DNA from: Gemmata sp051859125
Lineage (GTDB): Bacteria; Planctomycetota; Planctomycetia; Gemmatales; Gemmataceae
NCBI RefSeq assembly: GCF_051859125.1
Contig: NZ_JBHYGG010000179.1
Span: 1 to 64,000, forward strand
Direction of reading: 5' to 3'
DNA length: 64,000 nt
Of the stretch, positions 1-8,901 are shown one piece after another. The notes below the pieces were generated by a model. It worked only from the letters and a program-made list of their open reading frames with translations, was not told the origin of the DNA and searched no databases. Position 1 is the stretch's first letter. Every line of letters begins with the position of its first letter. A program made the position numbers and the translations under genes.

Positions 1-36
1 CAGCGCTATCTCCGGAAACTTGCCCCGGTTACAGAT

Positions 37-354
37 TCACCAGACAGAGCCTAGTCGATCGGCAGGCGGGGGGATCAAATGAAGCTTCATCCAATTCGAT
101 GAGTCCAGGCTGACCAATTCGAGGCCCGCAAGCGACTGCAGCAGCGTCGTCTTCCCGGTGCCGTTCAGTCCGAGGATGATGGTCCACGGTGCAGGCTTAC
201 CCTTGCCATCCGACAAGTCGAGGGTCTGCTTCGGGCCGAAGCAGCGGACGTTCTCCAGGGTCAACGAGAGGAAGTAGGCGGCGCGCGGCGGCTCGGCCTT
301 CGCAGGGGTGCCGTTGGCGGGCGGCTTCGTGGTTGTGCCCTTTTGCTTCGACAT
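37..354 (-). pseudogene. N-terminal fragment of an AAA/RecF-like ATPase
   Basis: The 105-residue frame starts at ATG 352-354 and stops at TGA 37-39. It contains a beta-strand lead typical of SMC/RecF-type ATPases (SLTLENVRCFGPKQ) followed by a Walker A motif GLNGTGKTTLL, then stops about 35 residues later. Real members of this class run to 350-500 residues with a signature motif and Walker B, so this is only the front part. Either a nonsense or frameshift mutation broke the gene or the rest continues in another frame beyond the left edge; the 36 bases left before the edge give no convincing continuation. It is divergent from the dehydrogenase gene that starts at 471. The fold assignment is firm, the function is not. 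Confidence 0.6.
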
Positions 355-470
355 ACCCGTCACTGTACCGGAGCCCCAGGCAGGCGTGCAACGAGCGGGC
401 GGCCGGTGGCCGCACAATTCTTCGCGCCGCGCGTCTTCCCCGCTTCACGGGCGGGTCGGACAATACCGGG

Positions 471-3400
471 ATGCACGACTTCGCGACCGAACGCCGGGAC
501 TCGCTCGTCCGCAGCCTCCGCAAGCACACCGGCGGGGAGGTGCGGTTCGACGACACGTCCCGGAACCTGTACGCCACCGACGCCAGCCACTACCTGGTGC
601 GGCCGCTCGGCGTCGCCATCCCGAAGACCCCCGGCGACCTCGTCGCCGCCGTGCAGATCGCCGCCGACCTCGGCGTCCCCATCACCGCCCGCGGCGGCGG
701 CACCAGCCTGTCGGGCCAGTCGATCGGCCCCGGCCTCGTCATCGACTGCTCGAAGTACCTCAACGCGATCGGCCCGGTGGACGTCACCGGCCGCAAGGTG
801 AAGGTGCAGCCCGGCGTCGTGCTCGATCAACTCAACCGCGAGGTCGCGAAGTACGGGCTCATCTTCGGGCCGGACGTCGCCACCGCGAGCCGCGCCACCC
901 TCGGCGGGATGCTCGGCAACAACTCGGCCGGCGCGCGCTCGGTCGTGTACGGCCAGACCGTCGACCACGTCCTGTCGCTCGACACCATCCTCTCCGACGG
1001 GAGCCGCGCGGCGTTCGGCCCGCTCACTGCTGCCGAGTACGAGCGGAAGCTGGAGCTGCGCACCCGCGAGGGCAGCGCCTACCGCGCCACCGATGCCGCG
1101 GTCCGCGACAACGCCGCCGAGATCGTCGCCCGCACGCCGAAGATCGTCCGCAAGGTGAGCGGGTACAACCTGGCCGGCCTCCTGCCGGGAGTCAGGAATC
1201 CGGGGGCAGGGGTCCGAACAAATGAGCCGACCGGTCCCACGTCTTCCCCGACTCCCGGCTCCCGACTCCCGACCCCCGACCTCGTTCCCTTGCTCGTCGG
1301 CTCCGAGGGCACGCTCGTCGTGCTCGAAGCGGCCGAACTCGCGCTGGTGCCGCGGCCCAAGTACCGCGGGCTGCTCGTCCCGCAGTTCGACTCGCTCCGG
1401 GCCGCCCTCGACGCCCTCGCGGTGTGCCTCGAACTCGGGCCGTCGGCCGTCGAGCTGATGGACCGGATGCTCATCGACCTCGCCCGCAACCAGCGGAGCC
1501 TGAGGGACACGATGGCCGCGGTCCGCGGGCGGCCCGAGGCGCTGCTCATGGTCGAGTTCAGCTCCGACGACGCGGCCGACGTGTCGTACCGGGTCCACGA
1601 ACTCGAGCGCCGGCTCGGGCCGGCGGTCGGGCGGCTCGCGTCGGTCCCGGCGCTCGACCCGGCCGTCCGCGACCCGCTCTGGGCGCTGCGGAGCTCGGCC
1701 GTGCCGCTGCTCGGCGGGATGCCCGGCGACGGCAAGCCGGCCACGTTCGTCGAGGACTGCGCCGTCGCCCCCGAGCGGCTCCCCGAGTTCGCCGCCCGGT
1801 TCCGCGAGATCTTCCACCGGCACGGCACCGACGGCGCGTTCTACGGCCACGCGAGCGTCGGGTGCCTGCACATCCGCCCGGTGCTGAACCTGCACGACCC
1901 GCACGACGTGGTCCGCATGCGCCGCATCATGGAGGACGTGACCGACCTCGTGCTGAGCTTCAACGGCAGCCTGAGCGGCGAGCACGGCGACGGGCTGGTG
2001 CGGAGCGAGTGGAACCGGAAGATGTTCGGCCCCGCGGTGTACGAGGCGTTCAAGCGGGTGAAGAGCGGGTTCGACCCGGAGAACGTGCTGAACCCCGGGA
2101 AGGTCGTGGACGGCCCGGCGATGGAGGCCAACTGGCGCGTCCCGCCCGGTCCGGTGCCCGCCGACCCGCCCACGGTCCTCGACTTCGGCCAGCAGGGCGG
2201 GTTCTTCCGCAGCGCCGAGGCGTGCAACGGGGCCGGCGTGTGCCGCAAGACCCAGGGCGGCGCGATGTGCCCGAGCTACCGGGCGACGCGGGACGAGAAG
2301 GACACCACCCGGGCGCGGGCGACCGCCTTGCGATTGACGCGGGCAGCCCCGGCGCGGGGGGGGCGTGCGCCCCCCGAGTGTGCGCCTCTCGCGCGCCCTC
2401 GGGGGGCTCACGCCCCCCGCTCGCCACTCTCGCAGCGGTGGGTCTACGACGTCATGGACCTGTGCCTGTCGTGCAAGGCGTGCAAGAGCGAGTGCCCGGC
2501 GAACGTGGACGTGGCGAAGCTGAAGGCCGAGTTCCTCCAGGCGTACTACGCCGACCGGGCGCGGCCGCTCGGGCACCTCGCGGTCAAGAACATCCACCGC
2601 CTGAGCCCGCTCGCGGCCCGGTTCGCGGGGCTCAACAACTGGCTCGCGCGCCGCCCGTTCCTCCGCCGCCTGCTCGAAACCGCCGCCGGCATCGACCGCC
2701 GCCGCCCGCTCCCCGAGTGGCACCGCGACCACTTCCGCCGCTGGTTCTCCCGAGCGCGGAGCGCGGAACGCGGAACGCGGAGCGAGCACCAGAAGTCCGG
2801 TGCGGTCATTCCGAATTCCGCACTCCGCGCTCCGCACTCGCGTCGTGTGATCCTCCTCGACGACTGCTTCACCACGTTCCAGGAGCCGCGGATCGGCCGC
2901 TCCGCGGTGACGCTCCTCGAACGCGCCGGGTACACGGTCGAACTGGCGGGCGTGTGCTGCGGGCGGGCGATGATCTCGAAGGGGTTCCTCACCGACGCCC
3001 GCGAGCTGGCGAAGCGGGGGATCGCGAGGCTCGACGCGGCCGCGGCGGCCGGCGTGCCGGTGCTGGGGCTGGAGCCGAGCTGTATCCTCACGCTGGCCGA
3101 CGAGTGGCCCGAGCTGGTGCCCGGCCCGGCCGCGAAGCGCGTGGCCGCGGTCGCCGAACTCGCCGACGCGTGGCTCGCCCGGCAGGTGCGTGACAACGGG
3201 GTGTCACTCGACGTCAGCCCCCGGCCGGGAAAGGTGCTGTTCCACGGGCACTGCCACCAGAAGGCGCTCGTCGGGGTACGAGGCTCGGCCGACGCCCTGC
3301 GGCTCGCGTGCGGGGACGGGGTGACCGTGCTCGACGCCGGGTGCTGCGGGATGGCCGGCGCGTTCGGGTACGAGCGGGAGCACTACGACGTGAGCGTGGC

Positions 3401-3557
3401 GGTCGCGAACCTGTCGCTGATCCCGTCGGTGACCGCCGAGCCCGACGCGACCATCGTGGCGACCGGCACCTCGTGTCGGCACCAGATCCGCGACCTCACC
3501 GGCCGCGTCGCGCTCCACCCGCTCGAGGTGCTGGCGGGGGAGGGGGCGGGCCGCTGA
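471..3557 (+). CDS. YdiJ-like FAD-linked 2-hydroxyacid dehydrogenase fused to Fe-S domain
   Basis: This 1028-residue protein joins a GlcD-type FAD-binding half to a GlcF-type Fe-S half, as in YdiJ-like D-2-hydroxyacid (D-lactate or D-2-hydroxyglutarate) dehydrogenases, which pass electrons to a quinone or similar acceptor. Visible are the FAD-binding ARGGGTSLSG loop near residue 75, a first cysteine cluster CNGAGVC near 584, a second cluster CLSCKACKSECP near 665, and two C-terminal CCG motifs (CCGRAM near 827, GCCGMAGAFG near 958) that ligate the further cofactor in GlcF/HdrB-type domains. ATG 471 was chosen because homology starts there; upstream in-frame sequence is low-complexity. The gene carries three in-frame palindromic insertions (1187-1280, 2353-2425, 2752-2842), each in a loop between conserved blocks, which make it longer than usual. 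Substrate cannot be decided from sequence. Confidence 0.9.
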   Translation: MHDFATERRDSLVRSLRKHTGGEVRFDDTSRNLYATDASHYLVRPLGVAIPKTPGDLVAAVQIAADLGVPITARGGGTSLSGQSIGPGLVIDCSKYLNAIGPVDVTGRKVKVQPGVVLDQLNREVAKYGLIFGPDVATASRATLGGMLGNNSAGARSVVYGQTVDHVLSLDTILSDGSRAAFGPLTAAEYERKLELRTREGSAYRATDAAVRDNAAEIVARTPKIVRKVSGYNLAGLLPGVRNPGAGVRTNEPTGPTSSPTPGSRLPTPDLVPLLVGSEGTLVVLEAAELALVPRPKYRGLLVPQFDSLRAALDALAVCLELGPSAVELMDRMLIDLARNQRSLRDTMAAVRGRPEALLMVEFSSDDAADVSYRVHELERRLGPAVGRLASVPALDPAVRDPLWALRSSAVPLLGGMPGDGKPATFVEDCAVAPERLPEFAARFREIFHRHGTDGAFYGHASVGCLHIRPVLNLHDPHDVVRMRRIMEDVTDLVLSFNGSLSGEHGDGLVRSEWNRKMFGPAVYEAFKRVKSGFDPENVLNPGKVVDGPAMEANWRVPPGPVPADPPTVLDFGQQGGFFRSAEACNGAGVCRKTQGGAMCPSYRATRDEKDTTRARATALRLTRAAPARGGRAPPECAPLARPRGAHAPRSPLSQRWVYDVMDLCLSCKACKSECPANVDVAKLKAEFLQAYYADRARPLGHLAVKNIHRLSPLAARFAGLNNWLARRPFLRRLLETAAGIDRRRPLPEWHRDHFRRWFSRARSAERGTRSEHQKSGAVIPNSALRAPHSRRVILLDDCFTTFQEPRIGRSAVTLLERAGYTVELAGVCCGRAMISKGFLTDARELAKRGIARLDAAAAAGVPVLGLEPSCILTLADEWPELVPGPAAKRVAAVAELADAWLARQVRDNGVSLDVSPRPGKVLFHGHCHQKALVGVRGSADALRLACGDGVTVLDAGCCGMAGAFGYEREHYDVSVAVANLSLIPSVTAEPDATIVATGTSCRHQIRDLTGRVALHPLEVLAGEGAGR
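1187..1280. repeat. Heptamer-type inverted repeat inside the dehydrogenase gene
   Basis: The left arm (1187-1216, GGGAGTCAGGAATCCGGGGG) and right arm (1246-1280, CGACTCCCGGCTCCCGACTC) are inverted and built from degenerate 7-base units of the GGGAGTC type. It is translated in frame as a Pro/Gly/Thr-rich stretch around residues 239-270 of the oxidoreductase, between NLAG and VGSEGTL of the FAD domain, two blocks that are normally close together. Confidence 0.75.
2353..2425. repeat. Inverted pair of REP palindromes inside the dehydrogenase gene
   Basis: Two copies of the REP family lie head to head: a forward degenerate one at 2353-2378 and a reverse one at 2396-2425 whose core reads GGGGGGCTCACGCCCCCC. 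They match the REPs that flank the transposase at 54.6-55.5 kb. They are translated in frame as an Ala/Pro/Arg-rich loop between the first and second Fe-S cysteine clusters. Confidence 0.8.
2752..2842. repeat. Inverted array of GCGGAAC units inside the dehydrogenase gene
   Basis: The left arm 2752-2786 repeats CGCGGAACG units and the right arm 2809-2842 is its inverse (CCGCACTCCGCGCTCCGC). It is read in frame as an Arg/Ser-rich stretch near residues 761-791, in the linker between the ferredoxin-like part and the C-terminal CCG domain. Confidence 0.75.
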
Positions 3558-3564
3558 CCGCGCG

Positions 3565-3740
3565 TCACGCGCCCGGCTCGGTCGCCTGCTGGCCCGTGTG
3601 GTACGGCGTGTCGACGAACACCGGGATGGCGAGGTCGCCGAGGTGCTGGCGGACCAGCGGTCCGGGGTCCATGCGGTGCCTCGTGGTGGGTGCGTCGTAC
3701 CAGGGACACGCCCGCGGGATGTTCGCGCACCCGGCGGCCT
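3565..3740 (-). other. Possible protein-coding remnant, no clear start
   Basis: The minus-strand frame ending at stop 3565-3567 has protein-like composition (CPWYDAPTTRHRMDPGPLV then LGDLAIPVFVDTPYHTG), unlike the Arg/Ser/Pro-rich shadow frames around it. No good start codon with a ribosome binding site exists; the only internal ATG (3670-3672) would give 35 residues. It directly follows the DUF6368-like gene on the same strand and may be the tail of a decayed gene. No family recognised. Confidence 0.25.
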
Positions 3741-4264
3741 CATTTGGGCATGACGCAGTCCGGGTGCCGGGACCACGCCCGCATCGCCTCGCCGTCGAGG
3801 AACACCTGCCACCCATGCTTCCGCAGGCCGTTCCACAGCAACTTGCGTGAGCGACCGGGCAGCAAAACATCTTTGAGCCGGGGACGGATTAACGTCCACG
3901 GCGGTTGATCGAAACGGACGACGCCGCGGGTTTGCTCGGCAAGGTAAGCAGCGACCACGGCAAGTGCGCGGTGGTCGTCTGGCAAGTTGCAGCAGGCGCT
4001 GATGCTGATGCTCTCGGGATCGGGCCGGAATCCGAACGCCTCTTCAATTCCGTCCTCGTACCCCTCGATCTCGGGATCGAGCCTGAACTCTCCGCAACAC
4101 AGTGGCGACGCCATATCCAAGATCTGTCCACCGATCGGACGCGTGTCGCGGCCCCCGAACCCGTACCGGTCTCCACAGGTGGCGAGTTTGAGGAGGCGCT
4201 TGACGGCCGCATCGGCATTCTTCCGCGTCCCGAGAGGAATCAACAGGCAACACGCCGGTCCCAC
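3740..4264 (-). CDS. DUF6368 family protein
   Basis: This 174-residue protein resembles the DUF6368 family known mainly from actinomycetes: an N-terminal GPACCLLIPLG strand, a central EAFGFRPDPESISISACCN block, a DDHRALAVVAAYLAEQ helix followed by VVRFD, and the terminal RHPDCVMPK. The biochemical role of the family is unknown. GTG 4262-4264 was picked as start because a GAGG sits about 8 bases upstream and the family begins there; an in-frame ATG at 4330 would add 22 residues of poor composition. It is flanked by unrelated genes, and its G+C content is lower than that of its neighbours, which may mean recent acquisition. Confidence 0.7.
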   Translation of the reverse strand: MGPACCLLIPLGTRKNADAAVKRLLKLATCGDRYGFGGRDTRPIGGQILDMASPLCCGEFRLDPEIEGYEDGIEEAFGFRPDPESISISACCNLPDDHRALAVVAAYLAEQTRGVVRFDQPPWTLIRPRLKDVLLPGRSRKLLWNGLRKHGWQVFLDGEAMRAWSRHPDCVMPK

Positions 4265-4383
4265 GTTCGCGCCCTCGATCGCCAGTGAACCGCTGCCGTA
4301 TGGACGGCCCCGTCGTGCTGTGCAACTCACCCGGCGTTGGATCGTTGCGGTACAATTCTACCCAGGAGTCACCGGCTATCTGT

Positions 4384-5328
4384 TCAAATCCGGATTCCGT
4401 CCTTGAGCGGGTCGGCGGGGTCGGCGAGGAGGGTGGCCTCGGCGGTCACGAACGCGGTGCCGGTGATACTCGGCACCACGACGCCGGGGTCGCCGGTCGG
4501 CGCGACGGTGCCCTCGAACACGCTCCCGGTCACGCTCTCCTGCCGCCACACGTCGCCGGGCCGCAGCTTGCCGTCGGCGAACAGGCACGCGAGCTTCGCG
4601 CTCGTGCCGGTGCCGCACGGCGAGCGGTCGTAGGCCTTCCCCGGGCACAGCACGAAGTTCCGGCCGTGGTTCGCCGCGTCGAGCGGCGGCCCGAACAGTT
4701 CGATGTGGTCGATCACCCCGCCGTTCGCACCCGTGACGCGGGCCGCTTCGAGTGCGCGGCGGATGCGCCAGCTCACGTCGGTGAGGCGCTCGGCGTTCGC
4801 AACGGTGAGCGCCTCGGGGTAGTTGGCGACCAGGAAGAACCAGTTCCCGCCCCACGCGATGTCGCCGACCACCGGGCCGACGCCGGGCACGTCCAGGGCC
4901 ACGGCCCTGCGGTAGCGGTAGCTCGGCACGTTCCGCACGGTGACGCGGTGGGCGTCGTGAAGCTCCGCCGTGACCACGCCGACGGGCGTCTCGACGCGGT
5001 ACTCGCCGGGCGCGATCTTCCCGAGGTGTGCGAGCGTGACCGCGAGGCCGATGGTGCCGTGCCCGCACATGCCGAGCACGCCGACGTTGTTGAAGAAGAT
5101 CACCCCCGCGGCGCACGCCGGGTCGCTCGGCTCGCACAGCAGCGCGCCGACGAGCACGTCCGACCCGCGGGGCTCGTTCACCACGCGGGAGCGGAACCCG
5201 TCGAACTCGGCACCGAACCGGCGGGCGCGGTCGGCGAGCGGGCCGGTGCCGAGGTCCGGTCCACCCGAGACGACGACGCGGGTCGGTTCGCCGCCGGTGT
5301 GCGAGTCGATCACTGTGGTGCGGTGCAT
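4384..5328 (-). CDS. 4-hydroxyproline epimerase (proline racemase family)
   Basis: The 314-residue protein is a full-length proline racemase family member. Both catalytic cysteines are present, Cys88 in MCGHGTIG and Cys238 in DRSPCGTGTSAK, so it should be a two-base epimerase or racemase and not the Cys/Thr dehydratase branch. The closest activity is conversion of trans-4-hydroxy-L-proline to cis-4-hydroxy-D-proline, the first step of hydroxyproline breakdown. It is cytoplasmic, with no signal peptide. None of the other catabolic genes (D-amino-acid oxidase, deaminase, semialdehyde dehydrogenase) is adjacent. Start is the first ATG in good context (5326-5328, MHRTTVIDSHTGGEPTR, matching the family start). 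Substrate is inferred from the family. Confidence 0.88.
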   Translation of the reverse strand: MHRTTVIDSHTGGEPTRVVVSGGPDLGTGPLADRARRFGAEFDGFRSRVVNEPRGSDVLVGALLCEPSDPACAAGVIFFNNVGVLGMCGHGTIGLAVTLAHLGKIAPGEYRVETPVGVVTAELHDAHRVTVRNVPSYRYRRAVALDVPGVGPVVGDIAWGGNWFFLVANYPEALTVANAERLTDVSWRIRRALEAARVTGANGGVIDHIELFGPPLDAANHGRNFVLCPGKAYDRSPCGTGTSAKLACLFADGKLRPGDVWRQESVTGSVFEGTVAPTGDPGVVVPSITGTAFVTAEATLLADPADPLKDGIRI

Positions 5329-5556
5329 GGCGTGCGCCTGGGGAAGGGGCGGATTCCCGACGTTGTAGCCGCCCGCGGTACACGTCGTGAACCCGTGTGC
5401 GCCGAATGCAGGCGGCGCGCAGCTCCGGGCCGAACCGACCTCCGCCGCGCGGCCCCCGAGAACCCCTCCAGCCCCACCTTCCCGCACTTTCGCTAACCTG
5501 CGCCGCGCATCAAACCGATACCAGATTGTGTATCTTCCGGCCGGCAGGAGGCGGGC

Positions 5557-7323
5557 ATGAGCGATTCCACGGACCCACGGGACCAGCACCTCGCGGCGCG
5601 CGAAGCGGCGGTGACACAGGCCCGCGACGACCTCCGGGCCGAGCGCGAGCGGGTCGCCGCCGACCGCGCCGCCGCCGACCGGCTCCTGGCCGAGGCACGC
5701 GCCGCCCACGCCGACGCCGCCCGCGCCCGGAGCCGCGCCCGGAGGCTCGCCGCGCGGTTCGCCAGCCGCCTCGAACAGCGGACCGCGGACACCCGGCAGC
5801 GGCTCGCCGAGCAGTTCGCGGACCTCGCCGCCGACCGCGAGAAGTTCGCCGGGGACGTCTCACAGTTGAACGCCGTGCGCAGCGAGTTCCACGCGGCCGC
5901 GGCCGCCGCCCGGGACCGGATCGCGGCCGCCTGGGGGCTGGTCGAGGCCCATCAGAAGCGGGCCGCGGCCGAGTGGGGCGAGGCCGCGCGGTACTTCACC
6001 GAGCAGAACGCGGCGCTGGAGGCGCGCGCCGCCGAGGTGCAGCACGTGTCGCGGGCCGCGGCCGAGTGGCTCGCCCGCACCGAGGCCGAGAACGCCGGGC
6101 TCCAGGAGGAGGCCGCCGCGCTGGAGCACCGGGTGCGGAACGCCCGCACCGTGCTGACCGAGCTCGAACTCCGCCGCGACCGCATCCGCACCGAACTCCT
6201 CTCGGTCGAGCTGCCCGAGGACCTGGTTCGGACGCCGAACCCGGACGACCTCGCGCACCGCGAGTTGCTCCTGAACCGCGAGCGCGGCGCGGTCGCCGCG
6301 CTGCGGTCGGCGCTGGAGCAGGAGGCGGCCGACGTCGACGACCGCCGCCGGCTCGTCGCCGAGCAGCTGGCGCAACTCGCCGAGGCCCGCTCGCGGTGGC
6401 ACCGGGCCGAGCGGCAGACCGTGCTCGAAATGGAGGACCTCGCCCGGTCCCTGCGGCACAAGGAGCAGGACCTCGACGCCCGCGAGCAGCGGCTCATCCG
6501 GGCCGACGCCCGCCGCCGGGCCGAGGCCTACGACCTGTGGCAGTTGCGGCTGAAGCTCGAAGCGTGGCAGTCGAACCTGACCGCGTTCGAGGCCCGGTGG
6601 CAGGCGGAGCGGGAGCAGCTCGAAGCGTACCTCGAGCGGCGGATCGCCACGGTCACCCGGCGCGAGGCGGCGCACGCCGGGGTGTTCGCGCGGTGGGAGC
6701 AGGCCCGCGCGTCGGACCACACCCGGCTCCGCGAGGAACTCCGGTACTGGGCCGCCGACCGCGAGCGGATGACGCAGGCCATCGCCGAGTTCAACCGGGT
6801 GCAGGAGGCGGTGCTCGCGGACCTCACCCGGTACGCCTCGCGGGCCATGGCCGCGGAGCAGGCGGTCGGGGAGGCGCTGCACGACTCCGGGTCGCACCGG
6901 ATCGTCCGCCGGCTGCGGGTGCTGCGGCGGCGGTGGGAGCGGCTGTTCGCGCGGCACGCCAAGTCGCTCCTCGCGCACCGCGAGCGCGTCGCCGAGGAGC
7001 GGGCCGCGCTGGAGGGCCGGTACCACGACCTGCACGAGCGGCTCGTGAGGGTCGGCGAGCGCGAGGCCGACGTGACCTCTCAACAAACCGCCGCCGACCG
7101 CGCAACACTCGCCGAGGCGACGGCCGCCGACGCCGCGTCGCTGGCCCCGGCCACGCTGTCGGCCCCGTCGGCGGAACTGGTGGCGCTGCGGGCGGAGGTG
7201 GAGCGGCTCGCGGCGGTGGTGCTGGACATCGACCTGCCCGAGTCGGAGGTGCCGTGGGCCATCGAGGAGCCCGAGCCGCACGCGGACCTGCTCTCGTTCG
7301 GGCCGAGCAGCCGCGCCGCGTGA
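5557..7323 (+). CDS. Long coiled-coil protein of unknown function
   Basis: This 588-residue protein is almost entirely Ala/Arg/Glu-rich coiled coil from about residue 10 to 520, with no signal peptide or membrane segment, and ends in an acidic tail (EIDLPESEVPWAIEEPEPH-like region, then FGPSSRAA). An AGGAGG sits just upstream of ATG 5557. Nothing catalytic is visible. Such proteins in planctomycetes are usually cytoplasmic scaffolds or cytoskeleton-like rods, but that is only analogy. It stands alone, followed by a convergent toxin-antitoxin pair. Confidence 0.8.
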   Translation: MSDSTDPRDQHLAAREAAVTQARDDLRAERERVAADRAAADRLLAEARAAHADAARARSRARRLAARFASRLEQRTADTRQRLAEQFADLAADREKFAGDVSQLNAVRSEFHAAAAAARDRIAAAWGLVEAHQKRAAAEWGEAARYFTEQNAALEARAAEVQHVSRAAAEWLARTEAENAGLQEEAAALEHRVRNARTVLTELELRRDRIRTELLSVELPEDLVRTPNPDDLAHRELLLNRERGAVAALRSALEQEAADVDDRRRLVAEQLAQLAEARSRWHRAERQTVLEMEDLARSLRHKEQDLDAREQRLIRADARRRAEAYDLWQLRLKLEAWQSNLTAFEARWQAEREQLEAYLERRIATVTRREAAHAGVFARWEQARASDHTRLREELRYWAADRERMTQAIAEFNRVQEAVLADLTRYASRAMAAEQAVGEALHDSGSHRIVRRLRVLRRRWERLFARHAKSLLAHRERVAEERAALEGRYHDLHERLVRVGEREADVTSQQTAADRATLAEATAADAASLAPATLSAPSAELVALRAEVERLAAVVLDIDLPESEVPWAIEEPEPHADLLSFGPSSRAA

Positions 7324-7329
7324 TTGAGT

Positions 7330-7698
7330 TCAAATCGGCAGGATGCGCACGCGGCGGTGGGCCACATCGACCACGACGAGCGCGCCGGCGAGGAGGTCGG
7401 CCTCGCACTGCTGAAGCGACGCGGCCACTGCCGGGCCGATCGCCGCGGGGAGTGTGTCCTGGCTCCGCACGAGGACGACGCTCGGGCCGGCGGCGTGCGT
7501 CTGAGCCAGGATCGCCCCGAAGTCGAGGTCGTGGGTCAGGATGACGTGGCCGTTCGCTCGCGCCCACGCGACAAGGTCGGTGTCGAGGGCTCGCGGGTCG
7601 CCCACCGCCGACCAGTGGACCGCGGTGTGCCCGTGCCCCTGGAGGAACGCGACCCAGTCCGGAGACAGGTTCATGTCCACCAGGAGGGCGAGGCTCAC
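7330..7698 (-). CDS. DUF5615 PIN-like toxin
   Basis: The 122-residue protein belongs to the DUF5615 (Mut7-C-like) branch of the PIN nuclease fold: N-terminal LALLVDMNLSP with its acidic residue, a central GDPRALDTDL block, and the ILTHDLDFG motif, all expected metal-site positions. These proteins act as RNase toxins of type II systems. GTG 7696-7698 overlaps the stop of the upstream DUF433 gene (GTGA), which fixes the start and points to translational coupling. Its antitoxin is the DUF433 protein. Activity is inferred from the family. Confidence 0.85.
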   Translation of the reverse strand: MSLALLVDMNLSPDWVAFLQGHGHTAVHWSAVGDPRALDTDLVAWARANGHVILTHDLDFGAILAQTHAAGPSVVLVRSQDTLPAAIGPAVAASLQQCEADLLAGALVVVDVAHRRVRILPI

Positions 7699-7922
7699 GA
7701 CAGCACCAGCGGTTGCTCCCGCTCTTCGAGCCGCCACGCGGCGTAGGCGAGACACTGGTCGAGGTCGGCGGCCTCCAGGTACGGGTACGCGCGAAGGATC
7801 TCGTCGGGCGACCGCTTGGCGGCGAGCAGGCCGACGACCGTGCCGACCGTCACCCGCATCCCGCGGACGCACGGCTTGCCGCCCATTTGAAGCGGGTCGT
7901 GTGTGATGCGGTCGAAGGTCAT
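7695..7922 (-). CDS. DUF433 antitoxin
   Basis: A 75-residue DUF433 protein with the family hallmarks MTFDRITHDPLQMGGKPC, RGMRVTVGTVV and the SPDEILRAYPYL helix. DUF433 domains are small winged-helix DNA-binding proteins that pair with DUF5615 toxins, neutralise them and probably autorepress the operon. It starts at ATG 7920-7922 and overlaps the toxin start by four bases. Antitoxin first and toxin second is the usual order. Confidence 0.85.
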   Translation of the reverse strand: MTFDRITHDPLQMGGKPCVRGMRVTVGTVVGLLAAKRSPDEILRAYPYLEAADLDQCLAYAAWRLEEREQPLVLS

Positions 7923-7958
7923 GTGCGTTCCCCGTGTGTCGCGGCATTGTACCACGCA

Positions 7959-8861
7959 TCACGCCTTGCCCAGCACCAGATCGACGACCCAGCACCCGCG
8001 GACGTGGACCTGCTGCGGGTCGCGGCAGTGCGCCAGGACCGCCTCGTCCTCGCACCCGGCGTCCTGCAACGCATCGGCGAGAATCGGCATCGCCGAGTAG
8101 TCCCGCGACTCGTACAGGTGCTTCGCGAGTGACACCACGGTGTCAGTGCGCCACCCGGGGTCGAACGCCACCGGGCGGAACGGGTTGCCGAAGACGTCGC
8201 GGAGGAGATGTGCGTGGTGCTGGGATTCTTGCTCCATCGCGGCACGGCCGTCTTGGTAGATCTCTTGCTGTACGTCGGGGGGATGACTGGACATGACGAC
8301 ACAACGCCCGTACCCCTCCTCGAACTCTTCTTCGTAGTTCCTGATCGCGCGGGCCAGTTCGGTTCGCTCCGCAGCGATCCACTCCTCGAATGCGACCTCA
8401 CTATGATTCTCGCAGAAGACCGCGTGAGACGGAAGGAGGTCAAAGTCCTCTTCGGCGACGCTCGTCCAGCAGGCTGATTTGGCGAATTTGTCCGCGTCGT
8501 GATACCCCCAGGCAATGACCATCAATCCCACGGCGTAACGAACTGCGAGCAAGACTTCGGGACACGCACTGGTCAAGTTCGTCAAGGAACCAACATCGGG
8601 ATCGGGAGCCTGTTCGAGCGCATCGTCATGGGTGATCAAACCGTCGGCAACCATCTCGCCAATCTCTAAAATCTGCCCATTCGTTTCCTCCATCTCGACT
8701 TCATCTCGCCATTTGCCGGTTCGCTTCTCCCGAACCGACTCCCAAATGTGTCGGCAAGCCGCGACCAACAGAAGTCGCGTCTTCCGCGGGGTCGCCTGAC
8801 CGCGAAGATGGTCAGCCATGACGAGCGGATCGTTTCCTGCGAGCCACTCTTTTTCGGTCAT
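7959..8861 (-). CDS. Planctomycete-specific paralogous family protein (MTEKEWLA type)
   Basis: This 300-residue protein belongs to a family that is expanded in Gemmata and relatives. Family traits are the start MTEKEWLAGNDPLVM, the RKTRLLLVAACRHIW block and the C-terminal LLRDVFGNPFRPVAFDP, ADALQDAG and HVRGCWVVDLVLGK blocks. It is predicted to be soluble and mostly helical. The function is unknown; members are often found near repeat proteins and toxin-antitoxin genes, as here. G+C is lower in the middle third than in the conserved C-terminus. Confidence 0.8.
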   Translation of the reverse strand: MTEKEWLAGNDPLVMADHLRGQATPRKTRLLLVAACRHIWESVREKRTGKWRDEVEMEETNGQILEIGEMVADGLITHDDALEQAPDPDVGSLTNLTSACPEVLLAVRYAVGLMVIAWGYHDADKFAKSACWTSVAEEDFDLLPSHAVFCENHSEVAFEEWIAAERTELARAIRNYEEEFEEGYGRCVVMSSHPPDVQQEIYQDGRAAMEQESQHHAHLLRDVFGNPFRPVAFDPGWRTDTVVSLAKHLYESRDYSAMPILADALQDAGCEDEAVLAHCRDPQQVHVRGCWVVDLVLGKA

Positions 8862-8901
8862 CGCGTCGTCCCCCAGAACGCCGCCACCCCTCAGGAACCC
8901 G

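Noticed and set aside
360..2837. An 825-codon open frame on the minus strand across the dehydrogenase gene
   Set aside because: It is antisense to a clear enzyme gene; composition is Arg/Ala/Val/His-rich as expected for a G+C-rich shadow frame, and no domain is visible.
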